Of a stretch of DNA of 64,000 nucleotides, positions 1 through 7,801 are shown one piece after another. The stretch's first letter is position 1, and each line of letters starts with the position of its first letter. The position numbers and the translations under genes are program-made. The stretch comes from an uncultured Lachnospiraceae bacterium (GTDB lineage: Bacteria > Bacillota > Clostridia > Lachnospirales > Lachnospiraceae). The DNA is taken from positions 1 through 64,000 of the forward strand of contig CAJTVQ010000017.1 in assembly GCA_910579935.1 (NCBI GenBank), read 5' to 3'. Below the pieces are notes generated by a model. That model had not been told where the DNA came from. It searched no databases and worked only from the letters and a program-made list of their open reading frames with translations.

Positions 1-18
1 GTGAAAAACTTAACGTGA

Positions 19-315
19 AGGAAATCTACAGCCGGAACAAAAAACGCAGGGGTTGACCTTCTAGGGTATCCGATCTGCAATTCTTCCCAGGAGAATGCTA
101 TCGTGATAGACACTTTCGGCGGCAGCGGCTCGACCATGATGGCGTGTGAGCAGGCCAACCGCACCTGTTATATGTGCGAGTTGGATGAGAAATACGCATC
201 TGTTATTTTAAGACGAGCTGTTGAGAACGGTATCGCTCCTGATGATATTTATGTGGAGCGCGGCGTCGAAAAGCTGATGTATTCGGATCTTGTGAAAGAA
301 CTGGATGAAGGATAG
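19..315 (+). pseudogene. C-terminal remnant of a DNA methyltransferase
   Basis: The open frame starts after a stop at 16-18 and ends at 315. It carries the block IDTFGGSGSTMMACEQ, which matches the SAM-binding D-x-F-x-G-S-G-T motif near the C-terminus of N6/N4 DNA methyltransferases (N6_N4_Mtase family), followed by the usual tail in which a Cys/Asp/Glu-rich strand (CYMCELDEKYASVI) precedes the final helix. The catalytic DPPY motif and most of the protein are missing. A GTG at 103 is only a frame entry. It is probably the 3' end of a methylase from a conjugative element or phage, cut by deletion. It cannot be active alone. Confidence 0.7.
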
Positions 316-354
316 CCATTATCTTACCGTTCATAGGCACTCTTCATTTGCTTT

Positions 355-567
355 TTGTTTCCGGGTTCGGAGAACTTTTCTGCTGACAATATGGTTTACA
401 TGGAGTTTTCTAACTTGAGCATTGAACTGTATACCGATGAAAAGGATCCGGAACTGGAAGACAAGGTGGAAGCCGTGCTGGATGCCCATGAACTTTTCTG
501 GAATAAATCGGAGGTATGGATTGAATCTGAAAAACTATATGAAGTGCTGTACCGGATGACGGTATAG
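355..567 (+). CDS. Small hypothetical acidic protein
   Basis: A 70-residue reading frame starting with TTG at 355 and ending at 567. The protein is acidic and rich in Glu/Asp (TDEKDPELEDKVEAV) with no signal peptide or membrane segment. No family is recognised. It sits between a methylase remnant and an AbiE operon in what looks like degraded mobile DNA, so it may be cargo of that element or a 3' fragment of a longer gene: the start is weak and there is no clear ribosome site. Confidence that it is translated is low. Confidence 0.35.
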   Translation: MFPGSENFSADNMVYMEFSNLSIELYTDEKDPELEDKVEAVLDAHELFWNKSEVWIESEKLYEVLYRMTV

Positions 568-624
568 CGGAAAGAGAGGTTTATTATGGACGCCTTTTAA
601 ACTGAGGAATGGAATGACCTCGAC

Positions 625-679
625 GAAATTTGATTAAATTCGGCTTATAAAATTAACTGCCGAAATTAGTCGAAATTTC
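625..679. promoter_or_regulatory. Imperfect inverted repeat, candidate AbiEi operator
   Basis: Arms at 625-644 and 659-679 form a near-perfect inverted repeat with core AAATTCGGC / GCCGAAATT, 25-40 bases upstream of the abiEi start. AbiEi antitoxins are known to autorepress by binding inverted repeats at their promoter, so this is the likely operator. The assignment is inferred from position and symmetry. Confidence 0.5.
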
Positions 680-717
680 CTTTTTGCTGTTGTATGATAT
701 AGGCGGAGGTGATTCAC

Positions 718-1296
718 ATGAATGGACTTACTGAAAACAAAAAGTTTATCACTACCACTGAGCTAAAAGATATGGGGTACTCCTATTATAAAATAGGCAA
801 ACTTGAAAAAAACGGGCTTCTCCGCCGGGTCAATCGAAGTACTTATGAGAATCTTTCCTACAAGGGAGATGAGAACGACTTCTTCAGCGCAGAGGCCTTT
901 GTGCCGAATGGTGTCATATGTCTCATGAGTGCCGCCAGATATTATGAACTTACCAACTTCCTGCCGGATACGGTCGATGTTGCGATAGAGCGAAAGAAAA
1001 AGGTCGCCACGCTTCCGGATTGGCCGGAAATAAAGATATTCTACTTTGATCCTGTGCGTATGGATCTTGGAGTTACCGAAGTTCGGGAAGGAGATAATGT
1101 TTTTCATATCTTCGATATCGAAAAAACTGTCGTGGATATCATCTACTACAGGAATAAGATCGGTATTGAGGAAACATCTGAGGTGCTTAAGAATTATCTG
1201 AAGCGCAGGGACAGGCAGATTGACAGGCTATATGCCTACGCGAAACGGCTTAGATGCGAAAAGGCTGTCAGAACATATCTGGAGGTGCTTGTGTGA
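718..1296 (+). CDS. AbiEi-family type IV antitoxin / transcriptional regulator
   Basis: About 192 residues from the ATG at 718, chosen because GGAGGT lies seven bases upstream; an in-frame GTG at 709 overlaps that site. The N-terminal part (ITTTELKDMGYSYYKIGKL) is a winged-helix domain of the AbiEi_4 type, and the rest matches the antitoxin domain with the IFDIEKTVVDIIYYRN segment typical of the family. The protein would repress its own operon and neutralise the AbiEii nucleotidyltransferase by a type IV (non-contact) mode. The downstream toxin gene overlaps it by one base (ATG at 1296), as in intact abiE operons, but that toxin is broken, so this is an orphaned antitoxin. Confidence 0.8.
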   Translation: MNGLTENKKFITTTELKDMGYSYYKIGKLEKNGLLRRVNRSTYENLSYKGDENDFFSAEAFVPNGVICLMSAARYYELTNFLPDTVDVAIERKKKVATLPDWPEIKIFYFDPVRMDLGVTEVREGDNVFHIFDIEKTVVDIIYYRNKIGIEETSEVLKNYLKRRDRQIDRLYAYAKRLRCEKAVRTYLEVLV

Positions 1297-1712
1297 TGAA
1301 TGCAGAATCAGTAAAAGCAAGATTGAAAAACTTTGCAAAGGATACCGGTCATACCTTCCAGGAGGCTCTTATCTATTATGGGCTGGAACGGACAATCTAC
1401 CGTATCTCTGTCTCGGAGTATGCGGAACACTTTGTGCTTAAGGGAGGCATCTTCCTGTATGCGATATTTGACCGGAAGTATGAACGGGCAACCGCAGATA
1501 TTGATTTTCTTGCGCGGAGGATATCCAATAGCGGCGGGGAAATGAAGGCCGTATTTCAATGCATCCTGTCACAGGAAATTGATGATGCCCTTGTGTTTGA
1601 TATCGATTCCATTACGGCGGAAGATATTACGGAGTTTAAGGAATACCATGGCCTCCATATCTCTGCCGTTGGATATCTTGACCGCACAAGGATACCTGAA
1701 CAGCAGATATAA
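1296..1712 (+). pseudogene. AbiEii nucleotidyltransferase toxin, truncated
   Basis: Reads 138 residues from an ATG that overlaps the antitoxin stop. It keeps the N-terminal nucleotidyltransferase core (VLKGGIFLYAIF, then RATADIDFL, containing the KGG and D-x-D motifs) of the AbiEii/AbiGii family, whose full-length members are near 290 residues. After residue 130 the frame fails. About 20 bases on, in another frame, comes SRYKDYYDIYVLS, the conserved C-terminal motif of AbiEii. The middle of the gene has therefore been deleted with a frameshift. Loss of the central and C-terminal domain should inactivate the toxin. Confidence 0.75.
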
Positions 1713-2844
1713 AGACTATTACGATATTTATGTCCTCTCAACAAGATATGCGTTAGAGTCCTTGTCGGCAAATGTAAGACTGGGGATTCAGTTCAGAAAT
1801 CAGGAAGGGAAGGTACGGGTGAATCATAACTGGTTTTTGGGATACACCAAAGACGAGGAAGGAAAACTTATCATTGATCCCGATCAGGCAGAAGTGGTGC
1901 GCAGGATTTACGCGGAATATCTTGATGGCAAAAGTCTTTTGCAGATTAAGCGCGGGCTTGAAGCGGACGGAGTTTCAAACGGCGCCGGTCATAAGAAGTG
2001 GTACGAGTCGAATATAAAGCAAATCCTTACCAATGAGAAGTATATCGGGGATGCGCTCCTGCAGAAAACCTGCACAGTAAGCATTTTGGAAAAGAAAAGA
2101 GCAAAGAATGACGGCGCTCTTCCGAAATATTATGTAGAAGGCTGTCACGAGGCCATAATTTCAAGGGATATATTCCTGCAGGTGCAGTCAGAAATGAGGC
2201 GCAGGGCGAACTTGTCAGCGGTCGGGAAAAAGAGAGTCTACAGTGGGAAATATGCTTTGTCCAGCATTGTTTACTGCGCTCATTGCGGAGATATTTACCG
2301 CAGAATCAAATGGAACAACAGGGGCTATCGATCAATCGTCTGGCGATGCGTAAGCCGGGTGGAGAAGGGCGGATCGGATTGTACGGCGAGAACTGTCCGC
2401 GAGGACGAACTTCACAGGGCGGTGCTCACAGCGACGAATGGTATCCTGAGCCGAAAAGAAAGCTTCCTGCCGACACTGAAAGAAAATATTAAGGCGGTTC
2501 TTGGAGAGGACATAACCGGCAAAGTCGAGGAAATTGACAAAGAGATAAAACATAGACAGGCCGAACTTCTCAGGCCGGGGAACAGCGATAAGCAGATTGA
2601 AAAAATCGGTGATGCCATAACCTATCTCCATGAATCCCGGCAGGAGATCCTTACGGAGGCAGCATTAAAAAAGGATACACGGGACAGGATCGAGGACATG
2701 ATGCGCTTCCTGGACGATCAGATCTGCGCGGTCACGGAATATTCCGAGACGCTTACGATGAGGCTGATTGAGAAAGTTATGGTTTACGATGAGAAGATGG
2801 TTGTCGAGTTCAGATCAGGGCTTCAGATTGAAGTGGACGCATAA
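1700..2844 (+). pseudogene. Large serine recombinase lacking its catalytic domain, fused to an abiEii tail
   Basis: The frame open to 2844 begins with an abiEii C-terminal scrap (to about 1745) and then becomes a large serine recombinase: VNHNWFLGYTKDEEGKLIID opens the recombinase domain (PF07508), followed by a zinc ribbon with CAHCG at about 2277-2291 and a later Cys pair, and a coiled-coil C-terminus. The N-terminal resolvase domain with the nucleophilic Ser is absent, so it cannot catalyse recombination. Such recombinases mobilise ICEs and phages of Clostridia. The junction near 1745-1800 suggests a deletion that joined a toxin gene to the element's integrase. Confidence 0.75.
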
Positions 2845-2867
2845 TACATCGGTGGTTCATTCCCGGC

Positions 2868-2901
2868 AAAAATCCCAGCTTGCGAAGGCTGGGATTTTTG
2901 T
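2868..2901 (+). terminator. Intrinsic terminator after the recombinase remnant
   Basis: AATCCCAGC and GCTGGGATT form a nine-pair stem with a short loop, followed by TTTG. It lies 25 bases past the recombinase stop. Confidence 0.75.
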
Positions 2902-3034
2902 TACCATGCATACGGCAAAAACGTCCGGTGGAGGTTTTTAGTGTTTACGAAAGAAATAAGGTAGCGGAAAATAGAATTAGGTTGAATTTATCCTAATAAA
3001 TGGTGTATAATATAAAAGAAAGGAAACGCAATTT

Positions 3035-3277
3035 ATGAATGTTAATTTGAAAAATCTTGTATCAATATCAGAGGCAAATCAGAATTTCTCAAAAGTTGCA
3101 AGAATGGTGGATGAAAATGGTGCAGCTGTAATATTAAAGAATAATACGCCACGGTATGTGTTGATTGATTATGGCAAATTGCAGGCAGATGTAGAAGCGG
3201 ATAATGAAACACTGGAGGATGTGGCAACTCGATTATTACAGAAGCATAGGAAAGCATTTGAGGAATTGGCAAAATGA
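3035..3277 (+). CDS. Phd/YefM-family antitoxin
   Basis: 80 residues with an AAAGGAAA ribosome site upstream. The N-terminus (NLVSISEANQNFSKVARMVDENG) is the classic Phd/YefM DNA-binding fold, followed by a strand and a charged C-terminal helix that would wrap the toxin. A promoter-like TATAAT-type box (TATAAT at 3008-3013) lies just upstream. Its stop overlaps the ATG of a Doc/Fic-type toxin gene that is truncated, so the antitoxin is probably functional as a repressor but has no intact partner here. Confidence 0.85.
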   Translation: MNVNLKNLVSISEANQNFSKVARMVDENGAAVILKNNTPRYVLIDYGKLQADVEADNETLEDVATRLLQKHRKAFEELAK

Positions 3278-3438
3278 TTTTATTAAACAAAGAACAGATA
3301 AAGCATCTCCACGGTAAGCTGATACAGGAAACCGGTGGTATTGATGGAATACGGGATGAAGGTTTATTGGAGTCTGCGTTATCTGTACCCTTTCAATCTT
3401 TTGGTGGAGAGGATTATACCCAACCATTCCACCGTTGA
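3274..3438 (+). pseudogene. Doc-type (Fic fold) toxin, truncated
   Basis: A 54-residue frame overlapping the antitoxin stop (ATGA). It matches the N-terminal helices of Doc toxins (MILLNKEQIKHLHGKLIQET, then GIRDEGLLESAL) but ends in TGA at 3436 before the Fic-like catalytic motif HxFx(D/N)GNKR. Full-length Doc is about 125-140 residues. Without the motif it cannot phosphorylate EF-Tu, so the pair is dead as a toxin system. Confidence 0.75.
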
Positions 3439-3615
3439 CCGGTTTCCGCAAGCGTAAAAGGTCGAGATTTGTTTCTGATTACAGTTCTGCACACGGGGAT
3501 TACCCTGACATCAATCCCGTTGTCTCCGCGCATGTGGAGGCGGTTGTGCTGCTACAAAGAGAAAATTCGTAGAATCCTCAGTTTCCACTGCACAAAACCG
3601 ACGGCCATCGGCGGC
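3439..3615. other. Unassigned decayed sequence
   Basis: The stretch between the Doc stop and the next antitoxin fragment contains one short frame (about 3440-3573) reading SAHVEAVVLLQREN near its end, a pattern resembling the C-terminus of RlmD-like methyltransferases. It is too short and broken to assign. It marks a junction between unrelated fragments. Confidence 0.3.
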
Positions 3616-3732
3616 ATGAGCCGTACCGAACTGGATGCTGAACTTACCAAAGGCGTGGAATCCTTAAAATCCGGCAGGACCTATACGGCAGATGAGGTCG
3701 ATGCTGAACCTGCGCGGGAGTTTGGAATATGA
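3616..3732 (+). pseudogene. RelB/DinJ-type antitoxin, C-terminal fragment
   Basis: From the ATG at 3616 the frame gives 38 residues (MSRTELDAELTKGVESLKSG onward), matching the C-terminal toxin-binding part of RelB/DinJ antitoxins of Firmicutes. The ribbon-helix-helix DNA-binding half, about 45 residues, is missing upstream. The stop overlaps the start of a RelE-type toxin gene, which shows that it was the antitoxin of that pair. It might still bind the toxin, but it could not repress the operon. Confidence 0.6.
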
Positions 3733-4025
3733 GCGTCTCCTATTCCGTTGTCTGTTCCCCGGAAGCAATGGACGACTTGAAAGAAATCTACGCTTACATT
3801 GCTTTCACGCTTATGGTTCAGGAGACTGCCGAAAAACAGGTAAATCGCATACGGAAAGAAGTCCGTTCCCCTGACTTCATGCCGTCCCGGTATTCCCTTG
3901 TAGATTGGGAACCGTGGAAAAGCATGGGAATGCACAAAGTCCCCGTAGATAACTTTGTTGTGTACTACACCGTGAATGATGACAGCCGCACCGTTACCGT
4001 GATCCGTATTTTTTACGGCGGGTAG
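3729..4025 (+). CDS. RelE/ParE-family toxin
   Basis: 98 residues with the ParE/RelE-like core: an N-terminal strand (YSVVCSPEAMDDLKEIYAYI), two helices, and the C-terminal strands VDNFVVYYTVNDDSRTVTVIRIFYGG common to plasmid-stabilisation toxins. The gene overlaps its antitoxin fragment by four bases (ATGA). RelE members cleave ribosome-bound mRNA, ParE members poison gyrase; the sequence here does not separate the two. The toxin appears complete while its antitoxin has lost its DNA-binding half, so the gene may be silent or mutated. Confidence 0.75.
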   Translation: MSVSYSVVCSPEAMDDLKEIYAYIAFTLMVQETAEKQVNRIRKEVRSPDFMPSRYSLVDWEPWKSMGMHKVPVDNFVVYYTVNDDSRTVTVIRIFYGG

Positions 4026-4065
4026 GATGTAGCAAATATCGTAAACACTGAAAACGAATAGCATG

Positions 4066-4100
4066 AAAAAAGGAACGGCACACATCTGCTGTTCCTTTTC
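4066..4100. terminator. Bidirectional intrinsic terminator
   Basis: AAAAGGAACGGC / GCTGTTCCTTTT forms a near-perfect stem with an A-run on the left and a T-run on the right. It can serve the relE gene on the plus strand and the aminotransferase on the minus strand. Confidence 0.7.
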
Positions 4101-4195
4101 TTATGCTAAAATGCGTCGAAATCCGCCTGACTTGCGACCGTTGCATATTTGTAATCATCATTGTTCAGTGCGGCATGGGATATTTACCTTTCCTT

Positions 4196-5479
4196 CTATT
4201 CATTTAGCAGCTTTTCCACGGAAACAAGTTTCACGCAGAGTATAAAGATCTTTGTGGCATCTTCCATCTCTTCAGGGGTCGGGAAGGTCGGAGCGATACG
4301 GATATTGGAATCTTCCGGATCAATGCCGTAAGGATAGGTTGCGCCCGCACCCGTAAGCACGACACCCAGTGATTTACACTTTGCGACGATTGCTTTTGCG
4401 CATCCGGGCATTGACTGAAAGGAAATGAAATAACCGCCTCTTGGCTTGATCCAGCTTCCGATTCCCGCTCCGGTAAGTTCTGCATCCAGTGTGTTAAGCA
4501 CGGCCTCAAATTTGGGGCGGAGAATTTCCGCATGTTTTTTCATATGGGCTTTCAGGCCGTCTATATTTTGGAAAAATCTCGCATGGCGCAGCTGGTTGAT
4601 CTTATCGTGTCCGATGATCTGTGCATCCATGAACTTCTTAATGTACTCCATATTTTTCTGTGAGGTGGCAATCGCGGATACGCCGGCACCGGGGAAGCTT
4701 ACCTTGGAAGTCGATGCAAAGATGTACACCATATCCGGGTTACCGGCCTTTTCACATTCCTCCAGGATATTTAAGATCTCATCCTGTATTTCGTCATAAA
4801 TGTGGTGGATGCAATATGCGTTATCCCAGAAAATCCGGAAGTCTTCGGCTTTCGGATTCAGGTTTGCAAAACGCCGCACGACTTCGTCCGAATAAGAGAT
4901 ACCCGTGGGATTGGAATATTTGGGTACGCACCAGATTCCTTTTACCGCAGCATCGTTATTGACGTATTCTTCCACCATATCCATGTCCGGTCCGTCTTCA
5001 TACAGAGGGATGTTTATCATTTCGATTCCGAATAATTCCGTGATTTTGAAATGGCGGTCATATCCGGGAACCGGACACAAAAATTTAACCTTATCCAGCC
5101 TGCACCAGGGCGTGGAACCGTTTACACCCTTTACCATGGAGCGTATCACCGTGTCGTACATGATATTCAGGCTGGAATTGCCGCATACGATCACATTGTC
5201 TTTCGGGACTCCCATCATGTCTGCAAGGAGCCTCCTGCACTCGCCGATCCCGTCCCAGTCCCCGTAGTTTCTGGTATCGTTTCCCAGCAGGGTGTGCATG
5301 TCCGCTTCGCTGTTGATGATATCCAGCATCGGCATGGATAATGTTAACTGGGAAGCACCCGGCTTCCCCCTTGCCATATTGAGGGATAGACCCATGGCCT
5401 GTGCTTTTTTGAATTCTTCCTCTAAATCTGTTTTCAGCGTGAGAAGTTCCTCACGGCTCATGTCCTTATAGGCTTTCAT
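4196..5479 (-). CDS. Aspartate aminotransferase, subgroup Ic (Aminotran_MocR, PF12897)
   Basis: 427 residues. The protein is a fold-type I PLP enzyme of the family that includes the Corynebacterium AspT: N-terminal LNMARGKPGASQLTLSMPML, the VCGNSSLN segment, and the cofactor-binding stretch KYSNPTGISY. The Schiff-base lysine is in STSKVSFPGAGVS. It would transfer the amino group of aspartate to 2-oxoglutarate in the cytosol, linking oxaloacetate and amino acid synthesis. It stands alone on the minus strand and ends close to the bidirectional terminator. The start ATG has AAAGGAAAG a few bases upstream on the minus strand. Confidence 0.85.
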   Translation of the reverse strand: MKAYKDMSREELLTLKTDLEEEFKKAQAMGLSLNMARGKPGASQLTLSMPMLDIINSEADMHTLLGNDTRNYGDWDGIGECRRLLADMMGVPKDNVIVCGNSSLNIMYDTVIRSMVKGVNGSTPWCRLDKVKFLCPVPGYDRHFKITELFGIEMINIPLYEDGPDMDMVEEYVNNDAAVKGIWCVPKYSNPTGISYSDEVVRRFANLNPKAEDFRIFWDNAYCIHHIYDEIQDEILNILEECEKAGNPDMVYIFASTSKVSFPGAGVSAIATSQKNMEYIKKFMDAQIIGHDKINQLRHARFFQNIDGLKAHMKKHAEILRPKFEAVLNTLDAELTGAGIGSWIKPRGGYFISFQSMPGCAKAIVAKCKSLGVVLTGAGATYPYGIDPEDSNIRIAPTFPTPEEMEDATKIFILCVKLVSVEKLLNE

Positions 5480-5593
5480 AATGCATCTTTCCTTTTCGGT
5501 ATTTTTTGTATTCTATTTTGCATGTCTGTCTGCATGGATTTTTAGTTACATCATATTTTACCATTTTCTATCCGTGTATGCAAGAGGCGGCAC

Positions 5594-5688
5594 TCCGGCC
5601 AAAGGGATTTCATATCTGCTAAAACTGATAGTTTTGCGATATGCAGCTCCCGCCGGAGGCCCTATCCGCCGCCGGCAGTTTGGCCGGA
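5594..5688. repeat. Structured intergenic inverted repeat
   Basis: TCCGGCCAAA (5594-5603) and TTTGGCCGGA (5679-5688) are exact inverted repeats, and between them CATATCTGCTAAAACT / AGTTTTGCGATATG forms a second imperfect hairpin at 5611-5643. It lies between the aminotransferase promoter side and the rsgA leader. It could be a terminator or palindromic repeat; no gene is seen in 5480-5760. Confidence 0.4.
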
Positions 5689-5704
5689 CGGTACGGAAAA
5701 TGGA

Positions 5705-5738
5705 TTGACATCAGATATATTTCCTGTTAGACTATAAA
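5705..5738 (+). promoter_or_regulatory. Sigma-A-type promoter
   Basis: TTGACA at 5705-5710, a 17-base spacer and TAGACT at 5728-5733. It precedes a short ORF with a perfect ribosome site and, further down, rsgA. Confidence 0.45.
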
Positions 5739-5763
5739 AAATGAAAGAAAAAGGAGGTAATGA

Positions 5764-5853
5764 ATGATGACGGAAAGTATTGTAAAAAAACTTATAACAT
5801 GCATGATTACCTCGGAGCGTTGTAAAGAACCGGTATATTTCACATTGATTTGA
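5764..5853 (+). CDS. Possible 29-residue leader or small protein
   Basis: An AAAGGAGGTAATGA ribosome site directly precedes an ATG at 5764 (second ATG at 5767). The frame reads MMTESIVKKLITCMITSERC and ends at 5853. No family is recognised. A second overlapping frame from the ATG at 5760 gives 21 residues. The strength of the ribosome site and a promoter 30 bases upstream suggest translation. The space from 5854 to 6178 before rsgA holds no other convincing gene. Confidence 0.4.
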   Translation: MMTESIVKKLITCMITSERCKEPVYFTLI

Positions 5854-6178
5854 AGAAATTCAGTTTAGGGTGTACAGGTGTTCTGTTTTCGTGGTATCAT
5901 TTGATGCTGCGATTTTTTTTGCCTTTCTTTATTCCCGCGGGCAACGAGCCAAGCGGCTGCAACATTTGGCGACCGCCGCGGGGATTGGATTTCAAAAAAC
6001 GGAAAAAACGTGTTACCGGAAAGGCTGTGTTTGAAAGAATACCTGCAAATGATGCCATGATGTACAATTCTTCGGGGAAAAGGAAGGAGTGGTGCGCTAT
6101 GGCCGAAAGTAAGATGGAAAGCAATCGTTTGCAGGGAAAATCGGATAAATACAGACACGTTGAGAAAGGAAAGACAAA

Positions 6179-7180
6179 ATGGATACGATAGCGACAGTGA
6201 TGGCGGTACAAAGAGACCGCTATGAATTAAATACCGGAACGGAAATTTTATACGGAAGGCTGAAACTGGCCGTTTTTTATCATGGAACAGAGATGCAGCT
6301 GTTTCCTACGGTGGGGGACAGGGTATCCGTCAGCCGCAATGACGGCGGTGACAGTGTGATACTGAAAGTATTACAGAGAAAGTCAGTATTTATGAGACAA
6401 AATGCAACACAGGGTCTGCCGGACCAGGCGGTGGCAGCGAATTTTGATCACATATTTATTACGATGTCATTGAACAAAGATTTTCACCCGTCGAAACTGG
6501 AACGGTATCTGACTGTTTCCTGGCAAAGCGGCGGGACTCCGGTGATTCTGCTGACCAAGGCAGACCTGATGGAGGACAGGGAACATATACTGGCCCAGAC
6601 GGAGACGCTTGCTCCGGGAGTAGAGACATATTGCATCAGTTCCTATACCGGAGAGGGAATAGAGAAGCTGGAAAAGTATCTGGCGGTTGGAAATACGGTT
6701 GTGCTCCTTGGTTCTTCGGGAACCGGAAAATCATCCTTTGTAAATCTGATAGCGGGAGCCGGGCGGATGCAGACGGGGGAAATCCGGGAAGCGGATTCCC
6801 AGGGAAGACACACGACGACTTTCAGGCAGATGCTTGATATTCCGGAGAAAATTGTTTTGCCGGATGGCCGTGTGCTGAACGGCGGGGGAAGGATGATCGA
6901 TACGCCGGGCATGAGAAATCTGCTTATGGGAGAGGAAGCCGGGGGAATCGGGATAACGTTTGAAGATATCGGGAAGCTGGCCATGCAGTGTAAATTTTCG
7001 GACTGCAGGCACGATTCGGAGCCGGGGTGCGCAGTGAAAAAGGCTTTAAAGGACGGAACACTGGATCAAAGGCATTGGAACATGTACCTGAATCTGCAGA
7101 AAGAAGAAGCGTATTCCAAAGAGCGGAAGCAGATTCTGATGAGAAAAGCCGGCAGAAGGAAGGAACGGTATAATAAATGA
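6179..7180 (+). CDS. rsgA: Ribosome small-subunit-dependent GTPase RsgA
   Basis: 333 residues. It has the circularly permuted GTPase order diagnostic of RsgA/YjeQ: an N-terminal OB-fold (about 1-70), then the G4-like LTKADLM (about 126), then the P-loop GSSGTGKSS (about 181) and DTPGMR (about 241), followed by a C-terminal zinc finger CKFSDCRHDSEPGC (about 269-282). The enzyme matures the 30S subunit late in assembly. AAAGGAAAG precedes the ATG. The gene ends about 90 bases before the next promoter and is probably monocistronic or led by the small ORF at 5764. Confidence 0.95.
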   Translation: MDTIATVMAVQRDRYELNTGTEILYGRLKLAVFYHGTEMQLFPTVGDRVSVSRNDGGDSVILKVLQRKSVFMRQNATQGLPDQAVAANFDHIFITMSLNKDFHPSKLERYLTVSWQSGGTPVILLTKADLMEDREHILAQTETLAPGVETYCISSYTGEGIEKLEKYLAVGNTVVLLGSSGTGKSSFVNLIAGAGRMQTGEIREADSQGRHTTTFRQMLDIPEKIVLPDGRVLNGGGRMIDTPGMRNLLMGEEAGGIGITFEDIGKLAMQCKFSDCRHDSEPGCAVKKALKDGTLDQRHWNMYLNLQKEEAYSKERKQILMRKAGRRKERYNK

Positions 7181-7199
7181 GGCATGGCGCAGGCAAAAA

Positions 7200-7227
7200 T
7201 TGTAATTTAAAAAATTTGTGGTATACT
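7200..7227 (+). promoter_or_regulatory. Promoter for the ogt-phosphodiesterase-rhaD genes
   Basis: TTGTAA (7200-7205), 16-base spacer, TATACT (7222-7227), 44 bases before the ogt start. Confidence 0.45.
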
Positions 7228-7270
7228 CTATAAGTATAGGGAGACAGATGGATTTTACGGGAGACGGAAG

Positions 7271-7801
7271 ATGCGGCATATAGGTAAATACCATTCGCCG
7301 TTAGGAGAGATCACGATGGCGGGTGAAGGAAATGCTTTGACAGGATTGTGGTTTGAAGGGCAGAAATATTTCGGTTCAGCACGGTGCGGGGAATGGGAAG
7401 AGGGAATGCTGCCCGTACTGGAACGGACGGCAGAATGGCTGGATCTGTATTTTGAGGGAAAAATTCCGGATTTTATGCCGGAGATCGAATTTCGTGATAC
7501 GCCGTTCCGGATGGCGGTATGGAAACGTCTGCTGGACATCCCTTACGGAAGTAAGATAACTTATGGACAGATGGCGGCAGATATTGCGGAGCAGATGGGA
7601 AAACGCCGTATGTCTGCCCGGAGTATCGGCGGGGCGATAGGACATAATCCGATTTCCATTATTGTGCCGTGCCACCGGGTGGTAGGAGCGGACGGCGGCC
7701 TGACCGGTTATGCCGGGGGAATTTACAGGAAAGAATATCTGTTGATGCTGGAAAAGAAATATGGGTGTAAGGAGGGGGACCGTTATGGGGAACGTGCATA
7801 G
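7271..7801 (+). CDS. ogt: Methylated-DNA-[protein]-cysteine S-methyltransferase
   Basis: 176 residues. The active-site motif IIVPCHRVVGADG near residue 134 carries the alkyl-accepting Cys, and the helix-turn-helix stretch RSIGGAIGHNP precedes it. The protein removes O6-alkyl groups from guanine in a suicide reaction. The N-terminal half is the usual poorly conserved ribonuclease-like domain. The 3' end overlaps the next gene by 17 bases, so the two are translated from one mRNA. Confidence 0.93.
   Translation: MRHIGKYHSPLGEITMAGEGNALTGLWFEGQKYFGSARCGEWEEGMLPVLERTAEWLDLYFEGKIPDFMPEIEFRDTPFRMAVWKRLLDIPYGSKITYGQMAADIAEQMGKRRMSARSIGGAIGHNPISIIVPCHRVVGADGGLTGYAGGIYRKEYLLMLEKKYGCKEGDRYGERA

Noticed and set aside
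5936..5960. CCGCGGGCAAYGAGCC similarity between about 5936 and 33438
   Set aside because: Too short and without extended similarity or structure to call a repeat family.
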